NCBI GenBank assembly: GCA_034509925.1
Contig: CM067530.1
Span: 847,501-911,500 of the forward strand
Direction of reading: 5' to 3'
Length of the DNA: 64,000 nt
DNA from: Hirudinaria manillensis
Taxonomy: Eukaryota; Annelida; Clitellata; Hirudinida; Hirudinidae
Below the pieces are notes generated by a model. That model was not told the DNA's origin, did no database searches, and was given only the letters and a program-made list of their open reading frames with translations. A program made the position numbers and the translations under genes. Of this stretch, positions 1 through 13,209 are shown in pieces (position 1 is the stretch's first letter; the number at the start of each line of letters is the position of its first letter).

Positions 1-2150
1 CCTCCCGTTCTTTTTCTTTCTTCCTCTCTTCCACCAGTCGGATGTTCTTCAGGATCCGATTTCTTATCTCCAACTCTTCCTTTTCCAACAAATCCTTCTT
101 CTTTTTTTCATGCTCTTTCTTCAGTCGTTCTTCTTCCATGAGTCTCTGTCGTTCCCTCTCTACCTGTCTGATTCTCTCCTCTTCCAGTTCTCTTTCCTTC
201 CTGGCAACCTCCTCTTGTTGCTTAATGACCTACAATGTAAGTTGGGTCGACATTTTGAAAGGAGTTTTTATGATTTAGAAATGAAAACAATGAAAAAATA
301 TTCTCTCGTTCTTGCAATTGAAAAATCTGGCAAATTTTATGGTTAATAAATAAAAATTGTAACAGGAATGTATCGGGATTGCAGTTCAGTAAGTTTATGC
401 TTCATGTTCTAATTTTCAAAATTCTGGATAATTAGATTTATATTGCTGCCATGAATTTGGTTTAAGAGTGTCTAAAATTTAAATTTGCAACTAACTGTCC
501 TACATAATTTAGTGATTTAATATAATTTATTAAACTATTTATAAAGTTAAATACAAATATAAAATATCCATAAAGTATAGAATTTATAAACAAAAATTAA
601 TAGTAGCATACTTTGAGTCTCTTGAAAAGTTCAGAGAACATCTTGATCGTCTCAAGCTTCCTGTGTGCAATGACAATCTTTCTCTCTTCGATGGCAATTT
701 TCAACTGCATCTGTTTCTCTTCTTGCTGTCTTTTCTTTTCCAATCTTGCCTTCCTTCTCTTCTCCTCTCTTTCAATCCTTCTTTCTTCTCTCCTTCTCAG
801 CTTTTCTTCTCTCTTTCTTTCCTTCTCTAATTCTTCTTCTTCGGTCCTTTTTCTTGAAACAATAAAAGTATTCCACGTTCGATAAGCATGACTGATAATG
901 AATTCAAAATGACGTGGAAAACATGGCAAGCAAATGCATGGAGATTGGAAATTCAAACTATAATGAATTATTTATATTTGAGCATTAAATCTAATATGCA
1001 TTGAATCAAATTTGGTGCGGAATCATGTCCGATGAATCACAATGGACAGAAGAATCTTTAATAAGCATCCAATCAACCTTTCTTCTTCTTGTCTTCGTAT
1101 CTGCTCTTCTTTTTCTTTCCTCACTCTCTCTTCCTCCTCCTTTTCCAAATGGATGAGTCTGTCACGTTCCTGTTGTCTCCTTCTTATTGATTTTTCGCAT
1201 AAGTGTTTCGTTCTATCAAAATCCACCTGGAGACATCAAAAACATGTTAAACATTGATTTCTGATAAAGATTTGAATAAGTTATTTTCTGAGAACATAGT
1301 AATAAATTCTAAAAGTAATTCAAAAATCATAAATTTCATAAAAAAAAGTAAAAAAAATGATGGTAAAACAAATTCTGAAGCATGCCTTGATGTTGGCAGT
1401 AAGAGCCTTATTTTCACCTTCTTTGAAAAGCATCTTCATGCCCCTTAAAGACGTCATAGCTTTAACAAAACTCATATATTCTTTGAATTGAATAAATGCC
1501 TCAAATACAAAATCCTGACCAAATGAAAATGTTTGAATCGACCCGGCGCTCGATTGAATTTCCTTCCTATAAGGATCGAGGATCGGAACGTCCAAACAAT
1601 TTATTTCCCCGAATGTTTCAAATACCTTCCTGATTATATATTCGTTAGGAATATCTTTCTCTATCCTGTTGGCAAACCACCTACAGGGCAAGTCTTTGAT
1701 GTGTATGGTGTCTGGCCTCTCTCCAGTTTTGAGTTCATCCATGTCTTTGGCATCTCTGAAGAAAGAATCCCAGTCGTGCTTGTTCGGACCTTGGACTTTG
1801 GCTTCAGCAGCTCTGACTTTCAATGCATCAGTGAAACCACTCAGTTTTATAGTTTTTCCATCAAGCTGGTTGATATGCTGCTTCATTTTGCACTTGTTTT
1901 CCACTTCACCTTCAAATCTCACAAACTCCAATGTGGTTTTGACTACTTTTAGAACAAGGAATTGGTCGGGGTGGACCATTTTCTTCAGTTTTTCCATAAG
2001 TTCCCAGTTTGAAATTGATTGGCCTGGAGCTTTCATGGTTGGTAATTGCACACTTATGTTAATCTTTGCCACTGGCTTTAAATACAATCCATGAGGAGCA
2101 AACAGTTCAATGGCTTCAGAGGTGTCAGTACAAATGCCAAAAGATGCCAT
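1..2150 (-). CDS. AKAP17A: AKAP17A-like (XE7/721P) splicing-associated protein, 5' part of gene
   Basis: In vertebrates this protein is a nuclear-speckle splicing regulator that also anchors PKA. Four coding exons are visible: 2150-1386, 1226-1078, 852-612 and 229 to beyond the left edge; phases close (0, 2, 0). Exon 1 carries the conserved N-terminal block with GLYLKP, SISNWE, VRFEGEVENK, DGKTIKLSGF, KVRAAE, HDWDSFFRDAKDM, GERPDTIH, LPCRWFA and LDPYRKE, followed by an RRM-like region ending SLRGMKMLF. Exons 2-4 are a long, highly charged Arg/Glu/Lys coiled coil (for example ELEKERKREEKLRRREE), as in the family. The start is the ATG at 2150; an acceptor (T-tract then CAG) just 5' of it implies a 5'UTR intron. 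The PKA-binding and RS-rich C-terminus lies outside the window. Intron 1 appears to use a GC donor. Family assignment is very secure. Confidence 0.93.
1227..1385 (-). other. GC-AG intron in AKAP17A-like gene
   Basis: Exon 1 must end with the Asn-Ile-Lys codons (AACATCAAG) to join Val-Asp-Phe-Asp-Arg-Thr-Lys-His of exon 2, as in vertebrate AKAP17A. The intron then starts GCATGC on the minus strand and ends in CTCCAG. No GT donor nearby keeps both the frame and the family alignment. Confidence 0.65.
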
Positions 2151-2913
2151 GTTACTCTGAAAAAAAAAACACATTAAAAATGCTCATTATCTGTGATTAG
2201 AGAAGTGCAAGGATAAGAAGTAATAACAAGAATATTTTTACAGAATCATCTGGACTTTAAATAATTTATATTCAAAAAGGTAGATCAGATTTGTTTCATT
2301 CTGCCAAGATTATCATTTCTTTCAAATAAGAAATAATAAATGGCAACATGAAATAAAAACTTTTCTTTACTAAATAGAAATTAAAAGTATGATGATGAAA
2401 AAGTGAACGAATGTTCGCAAATTATTCAGAAAGTAGGTTACTGATAAAGAACGACAAGTATTTACATACAGTCAAATTAAATAAGTTTAGAGAGAAACTA
2501 ATGTCCGAAAAGTTCTGTCTCAAAGTATTTTCACTTGCAAATACTTTTTAACCTAACAAGTAATGCAAAACAAAAATAAAAAAGCCCTTCTAACATCATC
2601 TAAGTAACGACTTGACGATCAATCAAACAAAACAATTCTAGATGCAACAGAGACATCAAATCGAATTTACAAAATAAAAAGTATTTTGTTTAAAAAAAAT
2701 ATCTCAAAAATAAGCGGTTTACATTATGAATTAAATTTTAAACATTTCACTTTCACGGATCGACGAGTTATTTGTCGAAGGAATTATTGAAATAAATCTG
2801 TTTGAAGATACTTTTGTATTTATATTACATTATAATCATTAAAAAAAATAAATTTTATATTAAATTTATTTATTGATTTTAAAGTTTATGTTTAAGTGGT
2901 TTGTCTTAGTGAA
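2151..2913. other. Divergent intergenic region, AKAP17A-like / RNF212-like
   Basis: About 760 bp separate the start codons of two genes transcribed away from each other, so it should hold both promoters and the AKAP17A-like 5'UTR intron, whose acceptor abuts the ATG. The DNA is plain AT-rich sequence; no TATA box or named motif stands out and there is no convincing open frame. Confidence 0.5.
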
Positions 2914-4702
2914 ATGAGCAGACGAGAATCGGGACGGCGTTTAAGTGGATCTGTATGTGATATGGATTATGTTCACTGTAATTCTTGTTTTAGACAGCCG
3001 GGAGATAAACAGTTTTTTCTTACGAATTGCGGGCATATTGTTTGCGAAGTCTGTCGTGAAAAATGTAAGTTGTTTGTAAACGATACGATATTGCTTTTAG
3101 TTGATGGTCATTGTCGATTATTTAGGGAGCTCCAACAAATGCTCAATTTGCAACGATACATGTACAATAACTAGCTTGAGCGGAAACGTGAGTTCGTAAA
3201 TTATGGCTAAATGTGGAAACCTCTTTCGAAACACAACTCCTGTTTTAGACAATTAAACCAGAAATAAAGGTATATTTTTGTGAAGCTGATGAGTTAGTGG
3301 ATAAAATCCAGCAAGAATTTCCTGAAGTTCCACTTAACAAGACTCTGGTTTATCTGAATACCAAATGTAATCAGCTGAAGATGGTTAAGCATTGTAATTT
3401 TAGATTCAACATTGCAGAGGGTATTGTAATCACGAAATCGACCTTTTGCCAGGTTTTGAAGTTCCAAAAAGATCACAGGAAAAGATATATTCAATTTGTT
3501 AAACAAATGGTACAATTCAGCAGTTTTATTCAGTCAATCTACATGAGTTGCATAACATTAACATTCAGATTGTAGGTCAACAGGCAAAAATCAGTATTTC
3601 AAAAGATCCAAAGGTATTTAATATCTAATTGATTGTAACTGAGATCTCTTTCTAGGAGTAAAGACAAATATTGGGTGCAATTTAAGTGAACTTCAAGAAT
3701 ATAAAGAAAAATATGATGCTTTGTCAAAGGAAAATGCCTATTGTAAGAAAATGTTGTCATCGCCAAATGTGGTAATTTTGATATACTTAATTATTTGACA
3801 TTATTGGTTTTGCATTTTTGTTTTATCGATGCAGGTTAGAGATCCAAGGTAACCATCTTGTCATATTCAGTGATTAAACTGTGAGTGACAGATTTATTTG
3901 TTATTCAAGTGCTGTCCGATACCCATCCAGTAAATCTCCAGTTAGGACTCCTAAAAGTAATGCCAACAGATAAAACACTTCATTTTAAACTTGTCTTTGA
4001 GTACATTTTTTTTAGAATTTTTTTGAATTTAACAATAAAAATAATTTCAGTTAATGAGAATTTAAAATAGAGCTAATAATTCAAGTGATTCACACCTTGG
4101 GAATTTTTTTTTTTTTAAATTTTACATTTTATTTGATTGTTTGAAATGATATTCCATTTTTGAGCATTTTGTGCCAGTAATTGTTCTGCATTTAAGATTT
4201 TTCTCCTATGAAGAGGAAACCCATACATGATGAAAAGTATGTTAAGTGCCTAAACATTTTGCTTCGTTGTTTGTAAAAATTTTTTCATTAGGTCTTAAAA
4301 ATTTCTCTTTTTGTTAAGTTATCCTGCTCCATTTAGCCATAATCAACAGGTAAATTTTTATGTCGAAAATGACATTTTAAAGCATTTCTGCATTTAAGCA
4401 GTAAGTTATTTCTTGTAAATAATTTAGACATTTTAGAATTGCTTCTTGAACCATCTGGGCCCACAGTTTTTTTTATCTTGTCCCAAGCTGTGCTTGTGTT
4501 GTAGTTTGTTACTCCAGGAGAAAACAGTTTACCAGTGAGAAGGAGTTCAAATGCTGGCTCAGGAAGCATTGCTAGTTCTGGCACTTCAGGACCTTCCAGA
4601 CTTTCCATGAGGACCACACCAACTAATGGAAGAATGGGTTTGTTTACAGAAAGTATTCGTTTGATTCGGTTGATTTTTAATTTGTTTATTTCTAACATGT
4701 AG
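2914..4702 (+). CDS. RNF212: RNF212-like (Zip3 family) meiotic RING-finger protein
   Basis: The RNF212/Zip3/HEI10 group are SUMO- or ubiquitin-ligase-like RING proteins that bind synaptonemal complexes and stabilise crossover-designated recombination sites. Exon 1 (2914-3064) starts MSRRES and holds the first RING half: VHCNSCF then LTNCGHIVCEVC. Exon 2 (3126-3187) gives the closing KCSICNDTC. From 3249 an exon runs through a family-like block (VYFCEADELVDKIQQ, then LKFQKDHRKRYIQF, matching human FQEKHRKR), possibly with an unresolved intron between them. Later short exons encode a coiled coil (SELQEYKEKYDALSKENAYC) and a Ser/Pro/Arg-rich tail: SAVRYPSSKSPVRTPK, FSPMKRKPIHDEK, YPAPFSHNQQ, then SRLSMRTTPTNGRMG, which resembles the RISM..DGRMG tail of mammalian RNF212. 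The 3' end is uncertain: unspliced stop at 4702, or a further exon ending near 4857. Exons between 3510 and 3910 are not fully phased. RNF212B or another Zip3 member cannot be excluded. Confidence 0.8.
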
Positions 4703-5530
4703 CTCCATTGTCTGGAAACACGTGAGCTAATTTTTAATGAAAATATTTTATGAGACAAGGATTTCATTTCAACTTGACCTTGTCTGACCTTGTTTTTAAG
4801 TCAGTCGGTCATGAATATGGCAGATTCCAACAAGTTCCCACAATTGTTTACGCCTAGAGGTATTGTTTGTCGCTTGTTTTTCCAGTTGTTAGAAGCGATT
4901 CGTGAGTAGTAGAACACAGCTATAAATCAGTCTGCTTGACGATTGATGTTATATTTTCACATTATTTATGTTTAAATATTTAATTTAATCATTCAAATGC
5001 AAAAATTATTACGATTATGCTTCAAGCGATTTGTCTCCAGCAACAAATGGGTTTGAATTGTAGACTTCTATTTTTTGAAGGTGGTTATGGAACTGGCATA
5101 CTCAGGGAAAACAGGATACAAGAGAAACTTGTACAGGTACCTTTCTTACGTCATCGTTAATAAATTTTTGCCTTAAGTTTTCTTATCCAGTGAATTAATG
5201 ACCTTTGTCTCCGAACATTATATTTCCCTTTCATTTTAAAATTAGTCGTTTGTGTGACCCGTGCGTGACTTTTGTAGCTCGGCTGCCATTCCAAGAGGTG
5301 ACTACAATCTGTCGTATGTCCTGTGGCGTTCTACTCTCTGGAGATAATTAAGGATTAATTAACGTTGATTAACTTAACTTGTTGACTTTTAAATTCTGTC
5401 GTTGAATAATTCGTCGCAGACGAATTTGTCTACGAAAGTTGTGCCGTACGACCCTAGTAGTTTTAACGTGTTTATTGTGACAATAATAATTAATTGCTTG
5501 ACAAATCCTAGCGGAAGAAAGATCTGAAAT
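4703..5530. other. Intergenic region between RNF212-like and PFK 3' ends
   Basis: The two genes converge here. The first 160 bases may include a last RNF212-like exon (acceptor near 4805). At 5017-5136 the plus strand is open for 40 codons from an ATG to a GTACCT donor, but I do not recognise the peptide. The rest is AT-rich and featureless and should include both 3'UTRs. Confidence 0.4.
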
Positions 5531-8500
5531 CTAAGTGGCGGATTTAGGCTTTTCCTCCTCCTTGCTTTTTTCTGAAGATTCGAACCAATAGACTGAGTCG
5601 TGGGTGGCAAGAATTCTGGAGAGGGTTCTCAGTTTGATCCACCAATTGTCTCGAGGTATGCGGTGCCTGGAAGCAATATAAATATATACATATTATACAA
5701 ATTATAATATAATTATATTATAAATACCTAAGTATTTCACTCAAGCATCATAACAAAACCTTAGAATAGTTTTAATTAATTAAACTGAATAATGTCTTTA
5801 TTATGTACGACCAATAATATATTTAATAAGTAAAGACTGTGGATGCACGCTCGTGGTCTTAAGTCAGACAGTTAAGTGAGGAGGTTGCATTGGCGCAAAA
5901 GGTCTGGGACTTGATAATATTGATAATAAGCTTGGATTAAATATGGTTTTAGAAAATTGTGGGCTGCATTGACTGACGAAGAGGATGTTATAATTAATAT
6001 AAATAATATTATAAATATATTATAAATAATATAAAAGTTAAGAGAGATCGGTAATCACTGGAAGTTGAATTGCTTCTTGAGTTCCTGAATGGACGTGAAG
6101 GCTATCAGTCGCTTCTGGAGTCCGATCATTGAACATGTTTCTGGACTGAGAGTATTGACCACACCTATGAGGGTTGAATCGACAAAAAGTTGTCTTGAAT
6201 TGATGCACGTAGGAGAATGACTGATGATCGCCTCTGGTTTTCCTTTAAAAGCACCTCATTGAACTTACCTGTTGGACTGACACAATCGTTTAGTTGGGTA
6301 ATGAGTTGTTCAGCACACATGGAAGCCAACTTGGTGCCCAAAAGTCTGTCGAAAGGAGTCGGCGTGCCACCCTTCAAAGATATTGACGTTACCAACTATT
6401 CTGTCCTCATAGTTTTTTTTAATGTCCTACTTCTTGTAGCACTCCTAAGGCAATCGATTTCGTACTGAATGATGATCTACCTTCCTGAGTATATAATCGA
6501 TACAGAAAGTCCATGTTGTACATTTCATTCGATTCGTCTGACCTTCAATAAGAATGTCTTCTAATTCTTCATAATTAAAAAAAACTTTTCTGCGATTTTC
6601 AAGCAATTTGATTTTATGCAGGTGAATTATTTGTTTATTAGAAAGAATTGATGGAATTGATGGTAATCATAATATTATTTCCTTCAAAATACTTCCAATC
6701 AATGCGTTGATAATAAAAACAAATAATTTTGAATCTTACTTGAGTATCAACCCTCGGGATATTCCGTTTCTTATTTTAATGGCCAAATGCACGAGATCGG
6801 TCTACAAATCAATGAATCTAACCTTAATTAATATGACATCAATTAATAATTAATTAATTAATTATATTTATTTATTTGTTAATAACAGTAAAACACGGTT
6901 GACATGAGCTAACCATGAGTTCCCTTATTCCATAAGCCTCTTCAAAGATGTATGAGGCATCAGCTCCGGCAGCCAGTGCACCCATAGTAGTCAGATATCC
7001 ACATCGGTTTCCCAATGTCTCGCAAATGTAAACTCGATTCTTGCTTCCTATCGCCGACTGCCTCATTTTGTCGCACATCTTAGTTTAAGTATTACGTATA
7101 ACACGTATTATGTATTCTCTGTGTATAAAACTTGTTAGTAATAATAGTTGCCGTAGTAACAAATCGGTCAGTTAAGTTTAACTTACAGCCATTATCTCAT
7201 TCAATGCAGTATCCGATCCAACGGATATATCTGTGCCAGGTAAATTGTTGCTGGCAGTGGCCGGAATGACTGCAATGGGAATGCAGAATTCCAGGTACCT
7301 GTGCCTCATTTCCGCCATAACTAAAGCGCTATAAAAAGCCTGCCAACGAAACACGACTGCTTAGAAACCATAAACTTGAGATCAATTTTAAAGCGAACGA
7401 CTTTATCAAATAACCTCAAATCCGCCAATAACCAAAAGAGCAGCTATTTTGTACTTTCGCATTTGAGCTGCAACCTTATCCACTCCAAACTGATCGATAA
7501 GAACGCTTGGAGATAAATAACAATAATAATAATAATCATCGTCGTCGTCATCATCATTATCATAATAAATATTAATAATTCTTAATTAAGAGTCTTACAT
7601 TTTGAAGTTATTAATTCTGAAAATGATTGTAAGAACCTGCTGGCTCCCACGTTGGTTCCAGCATCGCTGCTCCAACCGTTGACATCTTCCCATCTGATCA
7701 TATCCACCTGTCATTCATTGGAAGCAGGAATCCAATTGAAATATGACGAGAATAAATTTAATTTTAATTTATGACGATGTCCATAGCATTATTTTAGCTA
7801 TTAAATGCACTAATTATATTAAATTATTAAATTATTTAATGCTGAATTATTTCATGAAACATCTTCGCGTTCAATCCTGATATCAGTGTCTTGAGTTAAC
7901 CAAAGAATCGAAGAGAATTGGTCGACCAAATGGTTTAAAATGTTCACGTGGTTTTGCATGAGTCCCTCAAATCCATGGTGGATTGCGTAGACGGAGTAAC
8001 CATTGTTGACGGTGTGCCTGACGAAAGTACGGATGGCTGCGTTCATTCCAGATGACGGAGATCCGAGGCACATGACTGCCATGACGAAGTGTTTCTGGAG
8101 GCAATCAATGTTACTGTGAAATTACAATCAAATTAGGTGATCAGTATTAAGTATTGTAGCCAATAATATAACTTAATTGCTTGGAATTACTCAGTCATTG
8201 GGTAAAGTGTTGCAGCTAATAATATAATATATTATTATGATTGAAAATTTATGATTTTTTTTCTATTTATTTATTTTTTGTTTTTGTAAATCTATTAATT
8301 TGGAGTGACTTAATTAATCGAAATATTAATGTAACAAGTGAAGCACGACGAATTCTCACAGCTTTATCAGTCTGATCGTAAACTTGTGGAGGATTGACCC
8401 TTGCCATGAGCATGTAGGAGTTCAAGTTGATTTGGAAATTTCTAGCAAATCGAAAGAATTAAGAGCTGAATTAAATGCAGAACACATCTGAGGTGAAAGG

Positions 8501-10196
8501 TCATGGCCTACATTCCGCGGTTTATCACTGCATTTTCAAAATCCCTCGCATCCATGAGAGCTTTTATGGACCTCGTCTGCGGTGAATTAAAAGGTTTGTT
8601 ATTAAATTAAACTGAATTTAATCTAAGTTTAATGATAAACAAATCAATAAAGTAATAAAAATTAAATTATTAAAATTTAAATTGACGAGTATTTTCATTT
8701 CTACAAGCACCTTATTGACGGCTTCCATCATAGGTGCCCTGGTTATGGAGTTTCCATCCAAGCAGACGATTTGAGGGAGAGAATCCTTCGTTGCATCCAT
8801 GAGACACATTATTGCATCCGCTCCCATGCGACTTGCCTTCAAATTAAGTCAAGGTAAAAATATGGCATTATTATTTTTAAAATAAATATTTGATTATTCG
8901 AAATATAAAGAATTGTTCCTGAGTATGTTTAACTTGCAAGAGCATTTGGAGGACATGTGAAATATGGAAGGGTTGATAAGGAACGGATCAATGTATTGCG
9001 TAACTTCTCACAAAATTAGGTCAGTTCTAACCAATCAATCGAAGGAAATCAAAGAAATTTTACTTCTTATTATTAATTATTATTAATATTATTATTATTA
9101 TTAATTATGAATTAATTTAGATAATAACTGCTTGTTTCAAACTAGTTTTTAACCGAAAGATTCTAATTTGAAAAGAGCATTTAAACTATAAATTATTCTT
9201 GAAATTGGAACCAATATTCTGTCGAATGCGGACGGTGTTCCTCCCCTCTGAACGTGTCCAAGGATTGTGACTTTCGTGTCCAATTTGACATTCTCGACGA
9301 TCATCTTCAATTCAGAACTTCATTAATTTGTATTATTAAATTTTAACTTCATTAAAGTATTATGTTATTAATTCTAGTTTTAATTTCATAATATAGATGA
9401 CATCACAAGCTATGTAGGTTGCTGTTAATATAATCATCATCGTCGTCATCATCATTATCATATCACGAGGATATTAATTAATTAGTCTTTAATTAATTTA
9501 TTAATTAATTATTCATGAGTCTCGTGACCTACGTCTTTAACTTGATTGGCTGTGATTGGTTTACCATTCCGATCGATGGCTCCTTCGGACAGAATCACCA
9601 AATTCATCCTCTGCCCCGAGTCCCTCATCTTTTTTTAAAAATCAAAATTAATTTATTAAAATCAATTAAAATAATAATTAATTAAAACAAAGAAATTAAA
9701 ATGAAAAGTATACCACTTGATTCTGATTAATAACAAACTATTAAAAAAAAACTACTATTATAACACGTGACATTAAATGCCAATATGTATTGTTTGTATA
9801 TTCAGTTATAATAATATGTTAATTGATGACGTAATCAACCTTAATGAGTCTGTCGCACATCTTTTCCTCCCAACCTTTCTCAGGGGGTGATTCGGGTACG
9901 AAGAGCCAATCAGCTTCCGAAGCGAGGGCAACCGTGACCCCAAGGTAACTGAGTGATTAATTAATGAATAATAATAATAATAACTTTTAATAATAATAAT
10001 AATAAAATATTATTCATAATAATAATGATAATAATAATAATAATAATTTTTTTAGTTCAAATCTAATTGATAAGAAGATTTACTTAAAATTTTATTTTTA
10101 AAAAAAGAATCCACTTTTAAACAAACCCGCAGTGTCTTCCCATGACTTCAAGAACAAAGCATCTCTGATGACTGGAAAATAATTAACTTGTTATCG

Positions 10197-10272
<76 letters not shown>

Positions 10273-12085
10273 CTAATCGCAAACGAAAGAATGAATTTAT
10301 TTATTTATTTACTTAATTAATTAATTAATTTATTTATTTATTTATTCAACTATTATATTCCCCTCGACCTGATAGCAGTGGACTTGATGTTGTCTAAGGC
10401 CTCAACGATCCTGTGCAGTGCAGAATCAGCACCGATGGTCATATCAGTGCCACAGAAATCGTTATCAATGGAAGCCACCATTCCCACTACGTTCAACAGG
10501 CTGGAATAATTGGCCTTCGCCTGAGATATTTTATCTTTTTTGGAAAAAAAGAAAGTAAAAGTGCAATCAGTTGATTTTATGTAATTTATTAAATTAATTA
10601 TCAGAAATTAGAAATTAAAAATTTATTATTAATTAGGTTACTAACAAATATCTTTGATTTGTTTGGTTTAGAAGTTGAATTTTTCCGAAATAAATGAAAT
10701 TAAAAATCTATTTTTTTAGGTTTAAATGCCACTTCGAATACTTATTATTTTCCTCTAAATAGTCAGAAAAAAAAGAAAAATAATGTAACGTGGATTAACA
10801 ACAATTCATAATTATTCATGACCGTTTCGTTCTAATTCATAATAATTCATAAAAATTTAAAGCAATTCATAATAATTTATAATAATCAATCAGCTCACAT
10901 TATAATAATAATCAATTATTAACTTGTCTCCAAGAGTTCAGAAAGTAAAAGATGCCACTCCTGCCTGAACGTGTTGATACCAGTAAGCGTCCCATCACCT
11001 CCGATGGCGACCAGGTTCGTGATTCCATGCATGACCATGTTATAGGCGGCCTTTAACCTGCCTGACCTTTCCATGAACTCTGGGCACCTGGAACTGCCGA
11101 GAATTGTGCCCCCCTACGAAATGTATTTGGTGATTGGCGATTGAAAGAGATTCAACCCGTCACAAACATCAACCACGAGGTTTTGGTATTCTTTACTTTT
11201 AGCCAAATGAAATTAAAATGCTCTGCTTCTAATGTATGTATTTTAAGGTATGTGTTGTATCTTGAATTACTTTTGATATAATTAAGGAAGTATGTATTTT
11301 ATTTAAAGCTATTTGAATAATTGAATGAATTAGACTTTAATTGATTTCCAAATAATAATGAAAATCAATTTAAAGTCTTCTAATAATTATTTAAGTTTAC
11401 AATGTAGAAAGTGTTTGCGACTTTGAAATTGGAAATTTTTTCCAAGACAATTGTTTCGTTTGCGTTGCATTCGTTGAGAAAAGAAAAATCTTAAAACTGA
11501 AATTTAAAGAAATAAAAATATCCTAATTAATACCAGATTCAACATTCCCGATCCTGATTTCCAATCTGCCAGCATAATTTTGTCACCTCCGTCGATCATT
11601 CCTTGGTATCCCTGGAGTTAAAAGTTATAAGGAGTAACAAAGAACATCGTTCATAATTTATTCATAATTATCGGTTATATAATAATTACTAAATCATTAA
11701 TTTATCAACCAATTCTACCCCTGCGTACATATTTATTTGCGATGACGATGACGACAAACCTCTTTAATAAGAAACACTTTGCACTCCAAAAACATGGCCA
11801 TTCGTACACAAGCCCTCACGGCGGCATTCATTCCTTTAAGAAATTTATTTTTTAATCATTTTCAATTGAAAGTTAATTAATATAATTTAATAGCAATTGT
11901 TTAATTATTTTAAACTTACAATAAGCAATGTTTACATAACAATAATAATAATAATCCATGTGACGTCATGCACTCAACCAACCTTGGGCATCTCCGCCGC
12001 TAGTCAAAATACCCACCACTTGACCTCTTCCTGAACCCCGTTTGACCTTTCTTCCCTCCAAGGTCAACACGTCAACTCCGTCCAT
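5531..12085 (-). CDS. PFK: ATP-dependent 6-phosphofructokinase (eukaryotic duplicated type)
   Basis: It catalyses fructose-6-phosphate + ATP to fructose-1,6-bisphosphate, the committed step of cytosolic glycolysis. About 23 exons sum to 778 codons, close to the animal norm of about 780. The start is ATG at 12085 ([13 protein letters not shown]). The N-terminal catalytic half has [16 protein letters not shown] (split by intron 1), [20 protein letters not shown], the catalytic loop [24 protein letters not shown], and [15 protein letters not shown]. The C-terminal, allosteric half begins near 8094 with [17 protein letters not shown], then [59 protein letters not shown] and the terminal [13 protein letters not shown]. 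Exon phases close throughout. One segment between LYTQEG (ending 6481) and GGTPTPFDR (6371) is about 12 residues short of the family, and a 14-nt exon at 6444-6431 is only tentative. Stop TAG at 5531. Introns carry several AT trinucleotide repeats. Confidence 0.97.
10201..10272. repeat. (TTA)n microsatellite in PFK intron
   Basis: A near-perfect run of 24 TTA/TAT units lies in the intron between the SIDNDF exon (ending 10369) and the [15 protein letters not shown] exon (starting 10171). It abuts the acceptor region of the latter exon by about 30 bases. Confidence 0.97.
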
Positions 12086-13168
12086 TGTAAACGGAAATAA
12101 TTATCTCTGCCTGAGATTTTAAGCTATTGCTTAATGGCTTATTTGATGATCTTTTTGATTTTAAAGAATTATTTTATTCATTTATTGGAAACAATCCATG
12201 CTTTGGCTAGGACTCTTTATCAATTTGTTTTTGTTTATTTAATGGGGGTGGCTTGGTCACCCAACACCGCCAGTGCCTGCTACTGTAATAGTCTTTACGA
12301 AATTTAGTGAATTGAATTTCTAGATTTTTATAACCACTCTGCCACATTCCTTCTCGGGTCAGAATCCCAGAAGGACGTATTTTAAAACTTTAATTGTTGC
12401 AAATCCCGATCCTATCGTTGACTTACATCATAAAGTAGACAATGATTGGTTGCTTTTGTCACAGTCGTTAATTAATTACATATTATCACCTAAACTTCAA
12501 CGTTAACAACTGCAATCACTCGCTAACCAGCAATTAACTTCTAAAAATAAAAAAACTTAACCTCGCTTGAGATGCTGAGCGCCAATCTAGCGTCGTGTGA
12601 GTTGTTTACGGGACGGGAATTTTCAAAAACTGAGGCGTTATTTTGTAGCGCTCAACATAATCGTGGAATTCTAAAATTAATGAGACCACAACCACTTTAG
12701 TCATCTTGCGAATTAAATAGATTATCAGCGAGAAAACATCTCAACGTAAACTACTTATCCTAATCTTGTCTATCAGGACATTACAAAGACGAAGATAATT
12801 ACTCATAGGGTCTCAACCCGTATGCAACCTGACGATTTGTTCTGTGGACATCCGCTTGTTATGATCGAGTTCCTAATAATTATAATCAAATTGGAAAAAA
12901 ATGGAACAAACCTTTGGCAAAACAAAAACAAAGGATAATTGTGCAGGAAAATCTACAAACTCAAGAAATTTGGGCTACGTTCATTAAGTTCATTCATTTT
13001 ACCAGAAGTAAAAGTACAAATCATTGGCTTGAAATCGACGCATAAAAACAACTGCATTTCATCAGAAACTCAAAGCAAGTCGAATCAAGTGGCTTTGAAT
13101 CAGATTCAGGTTTTATTTCAAACATTTGAAAATCGCATCTCCAACTCCTCGGATGACGTTCGAAACGC

Positions 13169-13209
<41 letters not shown>

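Noticed and set aside
597..885. Plus-strand Ser/Leu/Phe-rich frame at 613-885
   Set aside because: Antisense of the Lys/Glu/Arg coiled coil of AKAP17A-like, whose minus-strand reading matches the family.
4333..4767. 144-codon minus-strand frame
   Set aside because: It is antisense to the RNF212-like tail exons, which carry family-like residues and proper splice signals on plus.
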